Under the pieces are notes generated by a model. That model saw nothing but the letters and a program-made list of their open reading frames with translations, was not told the origin of the DNA and ran no database searches. Shown here piece after piece: positions 40,578-50,025 of a stretch of DNA of 64,000 bases. The position numbers and the translations under genes were made by a program. Positions within the stretch are counted from its first letter, which is position 1. Every line of letters begins with the position of its first letter. The stretch is from Jannaschia sp. M317 (GTDB lineage Bacteria > Pseudomonadota > Alphaproteobacteria > Rhodobacterales > Rhodobacteraceae), in NCBI RefSeq assembly GCF_025141175.1, contig NZ_CP081155.1:2633001-2697000 (forward strand), read 5' to 3'.

Positions 40578-41078
40578 ATGCTTGCCCCACACCAGCCCGC
40601 CACCCTGCCCCATCCCTCTCTGCCCAGCCGCGCCGACCGCGCGCGCATCAGCGGGCCGGGCCTGCGCGCCTTTTCGGCCCTGGCCGACACCTGGATCCTG
40701 ACCGAGCGGGAGCGGATTGCCGTGCTGGGGGATCCGGGTCGGTCGACATATCACCAGTGGATGAAAAAGGCGCGCGACGGGCTGCCCGTGACCCTGCCAC
40801 TGGACACGCTCCTGCGGATTTCGGCGATGCTGGGTGTTCACAAGGCGCTGGCGATCCTGTTCAGCGATCCGGCACAGGCGATGACCTGGCTGAACGGTGC
40901 CCACACCGGCACCGTCTTTCACGGGGCCGCCCCGCGTCGGTTCATCACCGATGGCGCGCTCGACGGGATCATGACGGTCCGCCGCTATCTCGATGCCTGG
41001 CGCGGTGGGTCCATGGGCCATGGCGCGCCCGAGGGTGCTTGGCAGCCGGTCACCCCCGGCGACCTCGTCTTCGTATGA
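40578..41078 (+). CDS. Xre/MbcA/ParS-type antitoxin
   Basis: A 166-residue antitoxin for the RES toxin that follows. The first part (about residues 25-90) is a Xre-like helix-turn-helix. The C-terminal half (ISAMLGVHKALAILFSDPAQAMTWLNGAHTGTVFHGAAPRRF) is the MbcA/ParS/Xre domain that caps RES-type toxins. Start ATG at 40578 has a GGAGG site; an open extension to 40530 would cross the promoter. The pair overlaps by ATGA. It sits between ssrA and sspB. Confidence 0.88.
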   Translation: MLAPHQPATLPHPSLPSRADRARISGPGLRAFSALADTWILTERERIAVLGDPGRSTYHQWMKKARDGLPVTLPLDTLLRISAMLGVHKALAILFSDPAQAMTWLNGAHTGTVFHGAAPRRFITDGALDGIMTVRRYLDAWRGGSMGHGAPEGAWQPVTPGDLVFV

Positions 41079-41758
41079 CCGAGGCCCCCCACGCCGGCGC
41101 AACCCTGCCCGGCCCAGACGACAGTTCGCGCCTGATCCCGTCCCGCTTTCCGCCGATCCCGGCTTTCGACGACATCTCCACGCCCGAGGATCTGGTCGCG
41201 GTGATGGAGCTGGAGGGTTGGACAAACGACCGCCTGGCCGGTCCCCGTCTTCGTCGTCTCGACCCTGTGGATTGGGTCATGGGGCGGCCCAACGCCAGCG
41301 TGGTCATGGCCGCCTTTTTGCACGGGTCCCCCACCGGGATGCGGTTTTCCGACGCTGATCTGGGCGCATGGTACGCCGCCGATGCCCTCGAAACAGCGGT
41401 TCTGGAGGTCGCAAACGGGCTGCGTCGCGAATTGGCGGTCAGCGCGCTGACCCGCACGCAACAGGTGTATCGCGAATACAAGGCGCGGCTGGCGGGAACC
41501 TATGCCGACATCTTCGGCACCCACCCCGATCTGCACGACCCCGATCCCGCCAGCTATGCGGCCCCGCAGGCCTTTGGCCGCGCCGTTCGCGCAAATCGGG
41601 ACCTGTCTGGCATCCGCTACGAAAGCACGCGGCACCGCGATCATGCCGCCTGGGTCTGTTTTCGCCCCCCGCACGTGCAGACCGTGACCCAAGCCGGGCA
41701 TTTCGAACTGGACGTGCCCGAAACCGGGCCGGTTGTGGTGCGCCGCCTCGACACCTGA
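41075..41758 (+). CDS. RES-domain toxin
   Basis: A 227-residue toxin of the RES family, which degrades NAD+ and stops growth until the antitoxin inhibits it. Expected residues are present: Arg90 in GMRFSDADLGAWYAA, Glu106/Glu111 in ALETAVLEV, and the late serine in GIRYESTRHRDHAAW. The N-terminal 55 residues are an extension common in Xre-RES pairs. Translation is coupled to the antitoxin (ATGA). The catalytic residues look intact, so the toxin is probably active. Confidence 0.9.
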   Translation: MTEAPHAGATLPGPDDSSRLIPSRFPPIPAFDDISTPEDLVAVMELEGWTNDRLAGPRLRRLDPVDWVMGRPNASVVMAAFLHGSPTGMRFSDADLGAWYAADALETAVLEVANGLRRELAVSALTRTQQVYREYKARLAGTYADIFGTHPDLHDPDPASYAAPQAFGRAVRANRDLSGIRYESTRHRDHAAWVCFRPPHVQTVTQAGHFELDVPETGPVVVRRLDT

Positions 41759-41826
41759 CCGCTCGGGGCTTGTCCCCTGACGCGGCGTCTGGTCTACCTT
41801 CGTCAAGGCCAGCCGCGGGGGGCAAG

Positions 41827-42321
41827 ATGACCAAGACGTCCGACACGATCGACTATGGCAGCCGGATGCACGACGCCATGCGCGGGTTGATTGCAGACCT
41901 GTTGCGTGACGTGGCCAAGACCGGCCTTCCGGGTGACCACCATTTTTTCATCTCCTTCGACACGCGCCATCCCGGCGTGGCCATCGCCGACTGGCTGCGC
42001 GACCGCTATCCAGAGGATATGACCATCGTTCTGCAGCACTGGTTCGACGGGTTGGAGGTCGAGGATGATCGTTTCTACGTGACCCTCAACTTTGGCGACA
42101 GCCCGGAACCGCTGGTGATCCCCTTCGACGCGCTGCGCACCTTCGTCGACCCCTCGGTCGAGTTCGGCCTGCGATTCGAAGAACGCCCGCCCGAAGACGC
42201 CGAGACCCAGACCGCCGAGGCCGTCGAAGAGGCCCCCTTCGCCGAGATCGAGCCGGAGGACGAAGCCGACGCCCCCCGCCGCGACGCCGAAGTCGTCAGC
42301 CTGGACAAGTTCCGCAAGTAA
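41827..42321 (+). CDS. sspB: SspB family ClpXP adaptor
   Basis: A 164-residue adaptor that binds ssrA-tagged proteins and tethers them to ClpX. The dimeric tag-binding domain covers about residues 10-115 ([39 protein letters not shown]). An acidic, flexible linker follows, and the C-terminal ClpX-binding peptide VVSLDKFRK. This is the alphaproteobacterial SspB form. The ssrA gene is 1.4 kb upstream and clpX 19 kb downstream. It precedes fumC in the same direction. Confidence 0.93.
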   Translation: MTKTSDTIDYGSRMHDAMRGLIADLLRDVAKTGLPGDHHFFISFDTRHPGVAIADWLRDRYPEDMTIVLQHWFDGLEVEDDRFYVTLNFGDSPEPLVIPFDALRTFVDPSVEFGLRFEERPPEDAETQTAEAVEEAPFAEIEPEDEADAPRRDAEVVSLDKFRK

Positions 42322-42412
42322 GCGGCAGCATGTTAGCGCAAGCCGTCTGTGGACGCCCCGGTCCGGGGCGGCTAGACCCGTGGCGACAAATCGACAGAGC
42401 CGGAGCGCCCAG

Positions 42413-43804
42413 ATGACCGCCACCCGCACAGAAACCGACAGCTTCGGACCGCTGGAAGTTCCCGCCGACAAGTACTGGGGCGCGCAGACCCAGCGGTCGA
42501 TCATGAACTTCCCCATCGGGTGGGAACGGCAGCCGGTCGCCATCGTCCGCGCCCTCGGCGTCATCAAGAAAGCCGCCGCGACCGTGAACGCCGGTTTCGA
42601 CGATCTGGACGCCGACCGCGCCGCCGCCATCGCCCAGGCCGCGCAGGAAGTCATCGACGGCAAGTTCGACGACAACTTCCCGCTGGTGGTTTGGCAGACC
42701 GGGTCCGGCACGCAGTCCAACATGAACTCCAACGAGGTCATCGCCAACCGCGCGATCGAGATCATGGGCGGCGTGATCGGGTCCAAGGATCCGGTGCACC
42801 CGAACGACCATTGCAACATGGGCCAGTCGTCCAACGACACCTTCCCCACAGCGATGCACGTCGGCATCGGCATGATGGCCCGCGACACCCTGCTGCCGGG
42901 GCTGCGCAAGCTGCACGATGCCCTTGCCGCCAAGTCTGACGAGTTCAAGGACATCATCAAGATCGGCCGCACCCACACCCAGGACGCGACCCCGCTGACC
43001 CTGGGCCAGGAATTCGGCGGCTACGCCCACCAGGTCGCCAAGGGGATCGAACGGGTCGAGGCCTGCCTGCCCGACATCTACGAGCTGGCCCAGGGCGGCA
43101 CCGCCGTCGGCACCGGCCTGAACACCCGCAAGGGTTTTGCCGAAAAGGTCGCCGCCGAAATCGCGTACATCACCGGCCTGCCCTTCGTCACCGCCCCCAA
43201 CAAGTTCGAGGCACTGGCCGCCCATGACGCCATGGTCATGTTCTCGGGCGCGCTCAAGACGGTTGCCGCCAGCCTGTTCAAGATCGCCAACGACATGCGT
43301 CTGCTCGGCTCCGGCCCCCGGTCCGGTCTGGGCGAGCTGATCCTGCCGGAGAATGAGCCGGGATCGTCGATCATGCCGGGCAAGGTGAACCCGACCCAGG
43401 CCGAGGCGCTGACCATGGCCTGTATCCACGTCATGGGCAACGACGCCGCCGTCGGCATGGCCGGATCGCAGGGCCATTTTGAGCTGAACGTCTACAACCC
43501 CATGATGTCCTACAACGTCATGCAGTCGATGCAGCTGCTGGGCGACGCGGCCTCCAGCTTCACCGACAACATGGTCGTGGGCACGAAGGCCAACGAAGAG
43601 CGGATCGAAAAGCTGATGAAAGAAAGCCTGATGCTGGTCACGGCGCTGGCCCCCACCATCGGTTATGACAACGCCACCAAGGTCGCCAAGACCGCGCACA
43701 AGAACGGCACGACGCTGCGCGAAGAGGCGATCGGCCTGGGCCTGGTCGATGCGGAAACCTTTGACCGCGTGGTCCAGCCCAAAGACATGATCGGCCCGAA
43801 GTGA
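42413..43804 (+). CDS. fumC: Class II fumarate hydratase
   Basis: A 463-residue TCA-cycle enzyme converting fumarate to malate, without an Fe-S cluster. Motifs are [51 protein letters not shown] and the fumarase/aspartase signature [13 protein letters not shown]. The start at 42413 ([17 protein letters not shown]) has a GGAG site. A G/C-rich dyad (arms CGCCCCGG/CCGGGGCG, 42354-42370) lies between sspB and this gene. Its stop overlaps the DUF4169 gene start (GTGA). Confidence 0.96.
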   Translation: MTATRTETDSFGPLEVPADKYWGAQTQRSIMNFPIGWERQPVAIVRALGVIKKAAATVNAGFDDLDADRAAAIAQAAQEVIDGKFDDNFPLVVWQTGSGTQSNMNSNEVIANRAIEIMGGVIGSKDPVHPNDHCNMGQSSNDTFPTAMHVGIGMMARDTLLPGLRKLHDALAAKSDEFKDIIKIGRTHTQDATPLTLGQEFGGYAHQVAKGIERVEACLPDIYELAQGGTAVGTGLNTRKGFAEKVAAEIAYITGLPFVTAPNKFEALAAHDAMVMFSGALKTVAASLFKIANDMRLLGSGPRSGLGELILPENEPGSSIMPGKVNPTQAEALTMACIHVMGNDAAVGMAGSQGHFELNVYNPMMSYNVMQSMQLLGDAASSFTDNMVVGTKANEERIEKLMKESLMLVTALAPTIGYDNATKVAKTAHKNGTTLREEAIGLGLVDAETFDRVVQPKDMIGPK

Positions 43805-43977
43805 GTGGCAAGGTCGTCAATCTGAAGACGGCCAGAAAGGCCCGCGCGCGCACCGAAAAGGCCGCGCGCGGGGATGCCAATGCGGCGAAGTTCGGTCGCA
43901 CAAAGGCAGACAAGGCCCAGGCCGAAGCCCTGCAAAAGCTGGCGCAGCGGCGGTTGGACGGGCACGAACGGGAATGA
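43801..43977 (+). CDS. DUF4169 family small basic protein
   Basis: A 58-residue, Lys/Arg/Ala-rich protein beginning (GTG start) [20 protein letters not shown] and ending RRLDGHERE, which matches the small DUF4169 family of alphaproteobacteria. It is coupled to fumC upstream (GTGA) and to the ribbon-helix-helix gene downstream (ATGA). The basic helix suggests nucleic acid or ribosome contact, but no function is known. Confidence 0.85.
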   Translation: MSGKVVNLKTARKARARTEKAARGDANAAKFGRTKADKAQAEALQKLAQRRLDGHERE

Positions 43978-44204
43978 ACGACGCCCGCCCCCGCAAACGG
44001 TCTTTGACATTGCACGGGCATCGCACGTCCGTCTCGCTGGAGGACGCATTCTGGGTGGCGTTCGTCGAAATGGCACGCGCCGAGGACCTGTCCGTAAATG
44101 CCCTGGCCATGCGCATCGACAGCAACCGAGGCGTCAGCGCAGGGCTCGCCTCGGCCATCCGGGTCGCGGTGTTGCGCCATGCCCAGGCGTCAGGGCGCGG
44201 CTAA
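43974..44204 (+). CDS. Ribbon-helix-helix domain protein
   Basis: A 76-residue protein with the RHH pattern: LTLHGHRTSVSLEDAFWVAFVEMARAEDLSVNALAMRID gives a beta strand and two helices, usually binding DNA as a dimer. It ends the fumC-DUF4169-RHH chain, each joined by a 4-base overlap. It may regulate the local operon; targets are unknown. It is convergent to aroB. Confidence 0.85.
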   Translation: MNDARPRKRSLTLHGHRTSVSLEDAFWVAFVEMARAEDLSVNALAMRIDSNRGVSAGLASAIRVAVLRHAQASGRG

Positions 44205-44295
44205 CCTATCTGGGCGAGTCTGATGTCCTGGGCGTGAACTCGGTCAGATGCGGCGTGGACGCCGTGATGGCACCGGTTTTTCGCGAAACCTTCGG

Positions 44296-45393
44296 TCAGG
44301 TCGCGGCGCGCAGAACGTCCAGAACATCTTCGGCGGGGACGTCCGACGTCACAAACGCCTGTCCGATTCCGCGCGCCAGAATGAACCGCAGTTTTCCGTC
44401 CAGCACCTTCTTGTCCTGTCCCATCAGCTCCAGCAGGGCCTCCGCGCCCGGCAAATCGCCCGGAATGTCGGCCAGATTGCGCTTCATCCCCATGGTCTGA
44501 AGGTGGTCGCGAACGCGGCTTGGATCCTCTTGCGAACACAAGCCCAACCGCGCCGACAACGCGAAAGCCAGCGCGCATCCGACCGCCACGCCCTCACCGT
44601 GCAACAGCCGGTCGGAATAGCCGGTCGCCGCCTCTAGCGCGTGACAGAAGGTGTGGCCCAGGTTCAGAAGCGCGCGATCACCCTGCTCCGTCTCGTCGCG
44701 CACGACGATATCGGCCTTCATCTGGACAGAATGGCGAACCGCCTCGGTCCGAAGGGCCACATCGCCCGCCGCAAGTGCGGGGCCATTGGCCTCCAGCCAG
44801 GCAAAGAAATCGGCGTCACCCAGCATTCCGTATTTCGCGACCTCACCGTAGCCTGCCAGGAAATCCCGTTCAGTCAGCGTGCCCAGCAGATCGATATCCG
44901 CCAACACCAGGGACGGCTGGTGGAACGCGCCGACCAGGTTCTTGCCGTGGGCTGTATTGATCCCGGTCTTGCCCCCGACCGAACTGTCGACCTGCGCCAA
45001 AAGGGACGTCGGCACCTGAACGAAACGCACCCCGCGCCTCAGAACAGCCGCGGCAAAGCCCACCAGATCCCCGATCACCCCGCCCCCAAAGGCCACGACC
45101 ACGTCGCCCCGTTCACAGCGTTGATCCAACAGCCAGGCGACGGTCCGTTCCAACGCGCCCCAACACTTCGTCGCCTCGCCCGCAGGCAGCGTCAGCACCT
45201 GGCAGTCGATCCCCCCCAGACCGGCGCGCAAGGCGTCCAGATGCAGCGGCCCGACACGATCCTCGGTGACGACAAAGACGCGCGGGCGACGCAGCAGCGG
45301 GGCAATCCGCGCCTCGGCCTGGGCCAGCAGGCCGGGCCCGACCACAACGTCATAGGCCCGCGTGTCCAGCGGCACATGCACCGTCTCTAGCAT
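44296..45393 (-). CDS. aroB: 3-dehydroquinate synthase
   Basis: A 365-residue NAD- and Zn-dependent enzyme of the shikimate pathway, converting DAHP to 3-dehydroquinate. Features are the NAD site VAFGGGVIGDLVGFAAA, VQVPTSLLAQVDSSVGGKTGIN, FLAGYGEVAKYGML, and the Zn ligands in LNLGHTFCHALE and LHGEGVAVG. It is three bases downstream of aroK, as is common in many proteobacteria. Confidence 0.96.
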   Translation of the reverse strand: MLETVHVPLDTRAYDVVVGPGLLAQAEARIAPLLRRPRVFVVTEDRVGPLHLDALRAGLGGIDCQVLTLPAGEATKCWGALERTVAWLLDQRCERGDVVVAFGGGVIGDLVGFAAAVLRRGVRFVQVPTSLLAQVDSSVGGKTGINTAHGKNLVGAFHQPSLVLADIDLLGTLTERDFLAGYGEVAKYGMLGDADFFAWLEANGPALAAGDVALRTEAVRHSVQMKADIVVRDETEQGDRALLNLGHTFCHALEAATGYSDRLLHGEGVAVGCALAFALSARLGLCSQEDPSRVRDHLQTMGMKRNLADIPGDLPGAEALLELMGQDKKVLDGKLRFILARGIGQAFVTSDVPAEDVLDVLRAAT

Positions 45394-45396
45394 CTT

Positions 45397-45963
45397 TCAA
45401 TCCTTCAGAATGTCAGCCGCACGCAGCGTCGCCACGACCTGATCCACCATGTCCGCGATGGAATACGACGGGTCCGCATCAACCGCCAGCGACGCCTGGG
45501 CATACGATGGCTCCCGCTCTGCGAGCAGGGCCTGCAGCGTCGCGCGGGGGTTGTCGGTGCGCAATAGCGGTCGTGTTGTCCGGTGCTTGACCCTGCTCCA
45601 CAACAAGGGCTCGGCCGCGCGCAACCAGACAGACACACCGGCGCTGCGGATCGCCTCGCGGTTCTCGGCGCGCAAAAACGCCCCGCCCCCGGTCGACACG
45701 ATACCCGGACCAAGCGCCAGCAATCGTTGCAGGACCTCGGCCTCTCGGGCGCGGAAAAACGGCTCGCCGTCGCGTTCGAAAATCTCGGCGATGCTCATGC
45801 GGGACGCATCGACGATCGCTTCGTCGGTGTCGCGAAACGGCACGCCCAGGCGTTCGGCCAAGGCGGTGCCGATCGCTGTCTTGCCACTGCCCATCATGCC
45901 GACCAGAACCACGGGCCGCGTCAGCACTCCGATGTCCGGCATCTTGTCGCCTATCGTCTCCAT
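45397..45963 (-). CDS. aroK: Shikimate kinase
   Basis: A 188-residue nucleoside-monophosphate-kinase-like enzyme phosphorylating shikimate. The Walker A loop GMMGSGKTAIG is at residues 22-32, the shikimate site residues are FRDTDEAIV and IVSTGGGAFL, and the lid Arg lies in HRTTRPLLRT. A later start (MPDIGVLTR at 45942) is possible. It is the first gene of the aroK-aroB pair and divergent from the small membrane-protein gene. Confidence 0.95.
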   Translation of the reverse strand: METIGDKMPDIGVLTRPVVLVGMMGSGKTAIGTALAERLGVPFRDTDEAIVDASRMSIAEIFERDGEPFFRAREAEVLQRLLALGPGIVSTGGGAFLRAENREAIRSAGVSVWLRAAEPLLWSRVKHRTTRPLLRTDNPRATLQALLAEREPSYAQASLAVDADPSYSIADMVDQVVATLRAADILKD

Positions 45964-46048
45964 TTCGCTTCAATGACCTGTCCGAGGGGTGATTGCCAAC
46001 TATATCTCCGACCGCCACAATGGCGGCAACAACAACAGGCGGGCGGGT

Positions 46049-46177
46049 ATGCTAAGAGCGCTGAAATATTTGATCATCCTTGCGGTGCTCTCCGTGATCG
46101 GGCTGTTCGGCTATTCTTACCTGCTGGAGCCGGAGGCCGGGCCCGTGTCGCAGACCATCGAGATCGATGCCGGTTAG
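46049..46177 (+). CDS. Small single-pass membrane protein
   Basis: A 42-residue protein beginning MLRALKYLIILAVLSVIGLFGYSYLLEPE, one hydrophobic helix, with a polar C-terminal tail ending IEIDAG. The gene overlaps the next by 11 bases, and both precede xerD. An inverted repeat CCGCCA/TGGCGG (46012-46026) lies upstream. A longer reading from 45989 adds unlikely sequence. Function unknown. Confidence 0.6.
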   Translation: MLRALKYLIILAVLSVIGLFGYSYLLEPEAGPVSQTIEIDAG

Positions 46178-47687
46178 GGGGCTTCGCCGCGCGCTGAGCC
46201 TTTCGTTGGCCTTGGCCGGGGGGGCCGCAGCACAGGACGCGCCACAATCCGCGATTCCCTGGCTCAGCGATTCGATTGCCGCGCGCCCGGCCCCAGCCGA
46301 CGAAACGCCGGCACAGGCGCTGACGGATACGACGATCACCGTGATGCAACTGGGCCAGACCCGGCGCGATGCGGTGGGCCTGTTGCCGACCTCTCTGACC
46401 GGGCTGCCATCAAACGCGGTCGCAGGCAGCGACCCCAAGCGTCTGGCCGAGCTGTTCATGCGGCAACCGGTGGATGCGTTGCCCGCGATGCAGCGCCTGG
46501 TCCTGATGCTGCTTTTGGCCGAGTTGGAGCCGCCCCGCGCCGCCACGGACACCGACGCCCTGTTCTTTGCACGCATCGACACCCTGTTGCGGTTTGGCGC
46601 ATTGGACCAGGCGCAGGCCCTTTTGGAACGCGCCGGAGCGACCGATCCCGGGGCGTTCCGACGTTGGTTTGACACATCGCTTCTGACGGGCTTTGACACG
46701 CGGGCCTGTGATGCGATGACAGCAAACCCGGGCATCGCGCCCACCCTGCCCGCGCGTATCTTTTGCCTGTCGCGGTCGGGTGATTGGGCGGCCGCCGCGC
46801 TGACGCTGGACACCGGCCGCGCCATCGGTGCCATCACCGAGGAGGAGGACCGCCTGGTCGCCCACTTCCTCGATCCCGAATTGTTCGAAGGAGAGCCACC
46901 GCCGATCCCGCCGCGCCCGATGACGCCGCTGGCCTTTCGCCTGCTGTCGGGCGTGGGCGAGGCGCCGGACACCCGTGGGCTGCCGTTGGCATTTGCCGTG
47001 GCCGACCTGCGCCCGACGACCGGATGGAAGGCCCAGATCGAGGCGGCAGAGCGTCTGACCCGCGTACAGGCCCTGGACCCAAATCGCCTGCTGTCACTTT
47101 ATACCGAACGGCGCGCGGCGGCGTCCGGCGGGGTCTGGGACCGGGCGCGCGCGGTGCAACGGTTGGACACCGCCCTGCTGGGCGGCCAGCCCGAGGATAT
47201 TTCCAACAGCCTGCCCGCCGCCGTGGCCCGCCTGCGCGAGGCCGATCTGCTGGTGACCTTTGCCGCGCTTTACGGCGCGCGGCTGGCGGCCACGCCCCTG
47301 TCGCCTGCGGCGCAGGCGCTGGCGCTGCGCGTGGGTTTGCTGTCGCCAGACTACGAAACCGTGGCACAGGCCGCCCGCGCGGCGGGCACACGAACACAGC
47401 CGCGCGACACCTTCGCCATCGCCGTGGCCCTGGGCGACGACGCTCCCCCGCCACCCGGTGCCCTGTCGCGTGCCATTGCCGACGGACTGTCCGGTCCCGC
47501 CCCCGAAACACTGCTGTCTCTCTCGCGCGAAGGGCGTCTGGGCGAGGCGCTGTTGCGCGTCGGTCTGCTGCTTGCGCCGGGGGCCGAGGCGGATCCCCAG
47601 GACATCGCCGAGGCGCTGGCCTTTCTGCGCGCCGTCGGCCTGCACGACACCGCCCGGCAGGTGGCGCTGCAACTGCTGCTGTCATGA
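46167..47687 (+). CDS. Exported alpha-helical protein of unknown function
   Basis: A 506-residue protein with a signal peptide (RRALSLSLALAGGAAAQ, ends near residue 22). The long mature part is rich in Ala, Leu and Arg with helix-loop-helix repeats, resembling TPR or similar solenoids (for example LLRFGALDQAQALLERAGATDPGAFRRW). It is probably periplasmic. It is joined to the small membrane protein upstream (11-base overlap) and to xerD (ATGA). I do not recognise its family. Confidence 0.72.
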   Translation: MPVRGLRRALSLSLALAGGAAAQDAPQSAIPWLSDSIAARPAPADETPAQALTDTTITVMQLGQTRRDAVGLLPTSLTGLPSNAVAGSDPKRLAELFMRQPVDALPAMQRLVLMLLLAELEPPRAATDTDALFFARIDTLLRFGALDQAQALLERAGATDPGAFRRWFDTSLLTGFDTRACDAMTANPGIAPTLPARIFCLSRSGDWAAAALTLDTGRAIGAITEEEDRLVAHFLDPELFEGEPPPIPPRPMTPLAFRLLSGVGEAPDTRGLPLAFAVADLRPTTGWKAQIEAAERLTRVQALDPNRLLSLYTERRAAASGGVWDRARAVQRLDTALLGGQPEDISNSLPAAVARLREADLLVTFAALYGARLAATPLSPAAQALALRVGLLSPDYETVAQAARAAGTRTQPRDTFAIAVALGDDAPPPPGALSRAIADGLSGPAPETLLSLSREGRLGEALLRVGLLLAPGAEADPQDIAEALAFLRAVGLHDTARQVALQLLLS

Positions 47688-48604
47688 ACTGGCTCGACCG
47701 GTTCCTGGAGGCACAGGCCGCAGAACGCGGGGCGGCGCTGAACTCCCTGCTGGCCTATCGCCGCGACATAGAGGATTTCAACGCCCACCTCAGCGCCCGC
47801 AACAAGGACATCGAAGCCGCGAGCCGCGCCGATATCGAGGGTTATCTGATCGCTTGCGAAGCCGAGGGTCTGGCCGCCTCGACCCGTGCCCGACGGCTGG
47901 CTGCGATCCGGGGGCTGTATCGGTTTGCCCACGAAGAAGGCCTGCGCACCGATGATCCTGCGATCCGGATCTCTGGGCCGACCAAGCCCAAAAGCCTGCC
48001 CAAGACCCTGACCGAGGCGCAGGTGGACGCCCTGCTGGATGCCGCCGAAACCTATGGCAAATCCGAGATGGAGCAGCTGCGCGACACCTGCCTCGTTCAA
48101 TTGCTCTATGCCACGGGTATGCGCGTCAGCGAATTGGTCGCCCTGCCGATCATGGCCGCGCGGGGTGATCCACGGATGATCCTGGTGCGCGGCAAGGGCG
48201 GCAAGGAACGCATGGTGCCCCTGTCCCCGCCCGCCCGCGATGCGCTGGCCCATTGGCTGACCTGGCGGGACGCAGAAGACGACCGCGCGCGCCTGGAAAA
48301 AGGGGCCGCCCCCTCGGCGCACCTGTTCCCGTCGCGCGGCAAGGCAGGACACCTGACCCGCATGTGGTTTCATGGCCGCATCAAGGACATCGCCGCCTAC
48401 GCGGGCCTGGACCCGACCGGCGTCAGCCCCCACGTCCTGCGCCACGCCTTTGCGACGCATCTGTTGTCCGGCGGTGCGGATCTGCGCGCGATCCAGACCA
48501 TGCTGGGCCACGCCGACATCTCGACCACCGAAATCTACACCCACGTGCTGGAGACGCGGTTGCAGGAACTGGTGCTGACCCACCACCCCCTGGCCAAGGA
48601 ATGA
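47684..48604 (+). CDS. xerD: Tyrosine recombinase XerD
   Basis: A 306-residue site-specific recombinase that, with XerC, resolves chromosome dimers at dif. The N-terminal SAM-like domain (residues 1-85) is followed by the catalytic domain, with Arg in YATGMRVSELVALP, Lys in RGKGGKERMVPL, HVLRHAFATH, LGHADISTTEIYTH and the nucleophilic Tyr of the last motif. Standard length makes this the housekeeping enzyme rather than an integrase. Located beside aroKB; XerC versus XerD is judged from that setting. Confidence 0.92.
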   Translation: MNWLDRFLEAQAAERGAALNSLLAYRRDIEDFNAHLSARNKDIEAASRADIEGYLIACEAEGLAASTRARRLAAIRGLYRFAHEEGLRTDDPAIRISGPTKPKSLPKTLTEAQVDALLDAAETYGKSEMEQLRDTCLVQLLYATGMRVSELVALPIMAARGDPRMILVRGKGGKERMVPLSPPARDALAHWLTWRDAEDDRARLEKGAAPSAHLFPSRGKAGHLTRMWFHGRIKDIAAYAGLDPTGVSPHVLRHAFATHLLSGGADLRAIQTMLGHADISTTEIYTHVLETRLQELVLTHHPLAKE

Positions 48605-48706
48605 CGGGGGGCCGCCGCGTGCCCCTGAAATGCCGGTCCGGACGCATTGTGCGAAACCGCTTGCCAGCCGCTTGAACCACCTCGGTCCGCACCCCATAAC
48701 CCTGAC

Positions 48707-50020
48707 ATGGAAACCACCGTCACAACGCTCAGCATGGGCGCCACCTGGGGCATCGCAGGCGCGATCCTGTTCCTTTTGGCCCTGTCCGCCTTTTTCTCCG
48801 GCTCCGAAACCGCGCTGACCGCCGCGTCGCGCGGCAAGCTGCGCAGCCAGGCCGACAAAGGCAGCGCCGGGGCCGTGCGCGCGCTTCAGGTGACCGAGGA
48901 CAACGAGCGGCTGATCGGCTCCGTCCTGTTGGGCAACAATATCGTCAACATCCTCGCCGCGTCACTGGCCACGGCGCTGTTCACCTCTTTGTTCGGGCAA
49001 CAGGGCGTGGCGGTGGCGACCCTGGTGATGACGGCTCTGGTCCTGATCTTTGCCGAGGTGCTGCCCAAGACCTACGCCATTTCCAACCCCGAGGCGGCCG
49101 CGTCCCGCGTGGCGCCGATCATCGCGCTGGTCGTGCGGATCTTCAGCCCCGTCGTCTCGGTGGTCCGCGCACTGGTCCGTGGCATCCTGCGCATCTTTGG
49201 CGTCAACATCGACGCGGACGCCGCAATCATGTCCGCGCATGAGGAAATCGTCGGGGCCATCACGCTTGGCCACACCGAAGGCGGCGTCCAGAAGGAGGAT
49301 CGCGACCGGCTGCTGGGCGCGCTCGATCTGGGCGACCGCTTCGTGGAAGAGATCATGCTCCACCGGTCCAACATCGAAATGGTCGACGCCGCCGCCTCGC
49401 CCGAGGCGATCCTCGATCAATGCCTGGCCTCCCGCTATACACGCCTGCCGGTGTTCCGCGATGAGCCGGAAAACATCATCGGCATGATCCATTCCAAGGA
49501 CATGCTGCGCACCATCGACCGTCTTGTCCGGGGCGATGGCGGCGGGGTCGAGGCGGTGGCCAAGTTCGACATCACCGACGTGATGATGGAACCCTATTTC
49601 GTGCCGGAAACGACGACGCTGGACGATCAGATGCGCCAGTTCCTGAAACGGCACACGCATTTCGCCTTGGTTGTGGATGAATATGGCGCGCTTCAGGGGT
49701 TGATCACGCTAGAGGACATTCTGGAGGAAATCGTGGGCGAAATCACCGATGAATTCGACCAGCCGGACGAGCCGATCCTGACCCCGGACGCCGATGGCAG
49801 CTATAGGATCGACGGCGCCATGACGATCCGCGACCTGAACCGTGCCACCGATTGGGGCCTGCCCGACGACGAGGCCAACACAGTCGCGGGCCTCGTCATC
49901 CACGAGGCGCAGTCGATCCCGACCCGTGGTCAGGTCTTCAGCTTCCATGGCTTCCGTTTCGAAGTGGCCGCCCGCGAAGCCAACCGTATCACCCAGCTGC
50001 GCATTCGCCCCCTGGGCTGA
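48707..50020 (+). CDS. CNNM/CorC-type transporter-associated protein (hemolysin family)
   Basis: A 437-residue membrane protein. An N-terminal CNNM (DUF21) domain has about four helices (residues 10-170, with FFSGSETALTAASRGKLR and LLGNNIVNILAASLATALF). A CBS pair follows (about 205-345, with ITLEDILEEIVGEITDEFD), then a C-terminal CorC_HlyC domain (350-437). Members are linked to Mg2+ or other divalent cation transport. Old annotation as hemolysin is misleading. No clear ribosome site precedes the ATG at 48707. Confidence 0.9.
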   Translation: METTVTTLSMGATWGIAGAILFLLALSAFFSGSETALTAASRGKLRSQADKGSAGAVRALQVTEDNERLIGSVLLGNNIVNILAASLATALFTSLFGQQGVAVATLVMTALVLIFAEVLPKTYAISNPEAAASRVAPIIALVVRIFSPVVSVVRALVRGILRIFGVNIDADAAIMSAHEEIVGAITLGHTEGGVQKEDRDRLLGALDLGDRFVEEIMLHRSNIEMVDAAASPEAILDQCLASRYTRLPVFRDEPENIIGMIHSKDMLRTIDRLVRGDGGGVEAVAKFDITDVMMEPYFVPETTTLDDQMRQFLKRHTHFALVVDEYGALQGLITLEDILEEIVGEITDEFDQPDEPILTPDADGSYRIDGAMTIRDLNRATDWGLPDDEANTVAGLVIHEAQSIPTRGQVFSFHGFRFEVAAREANRITQLRIRPLG

Positions 50021-50025
50021 TCGGA

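Noticed and set aside
42354..42370. Terminator between sspB and fumC
   Set aside because: The dyad is perfect but leaves almost no loop and is not followed by T residues, so termination is not supported.
47684..48604. XerD as a phage or island integrase
   Set aside because: Standard length, housekeeping motifs and the aroKB neighbourhood fit the chromosomal recombinase; no attachment repeats or phage genes are nearby.
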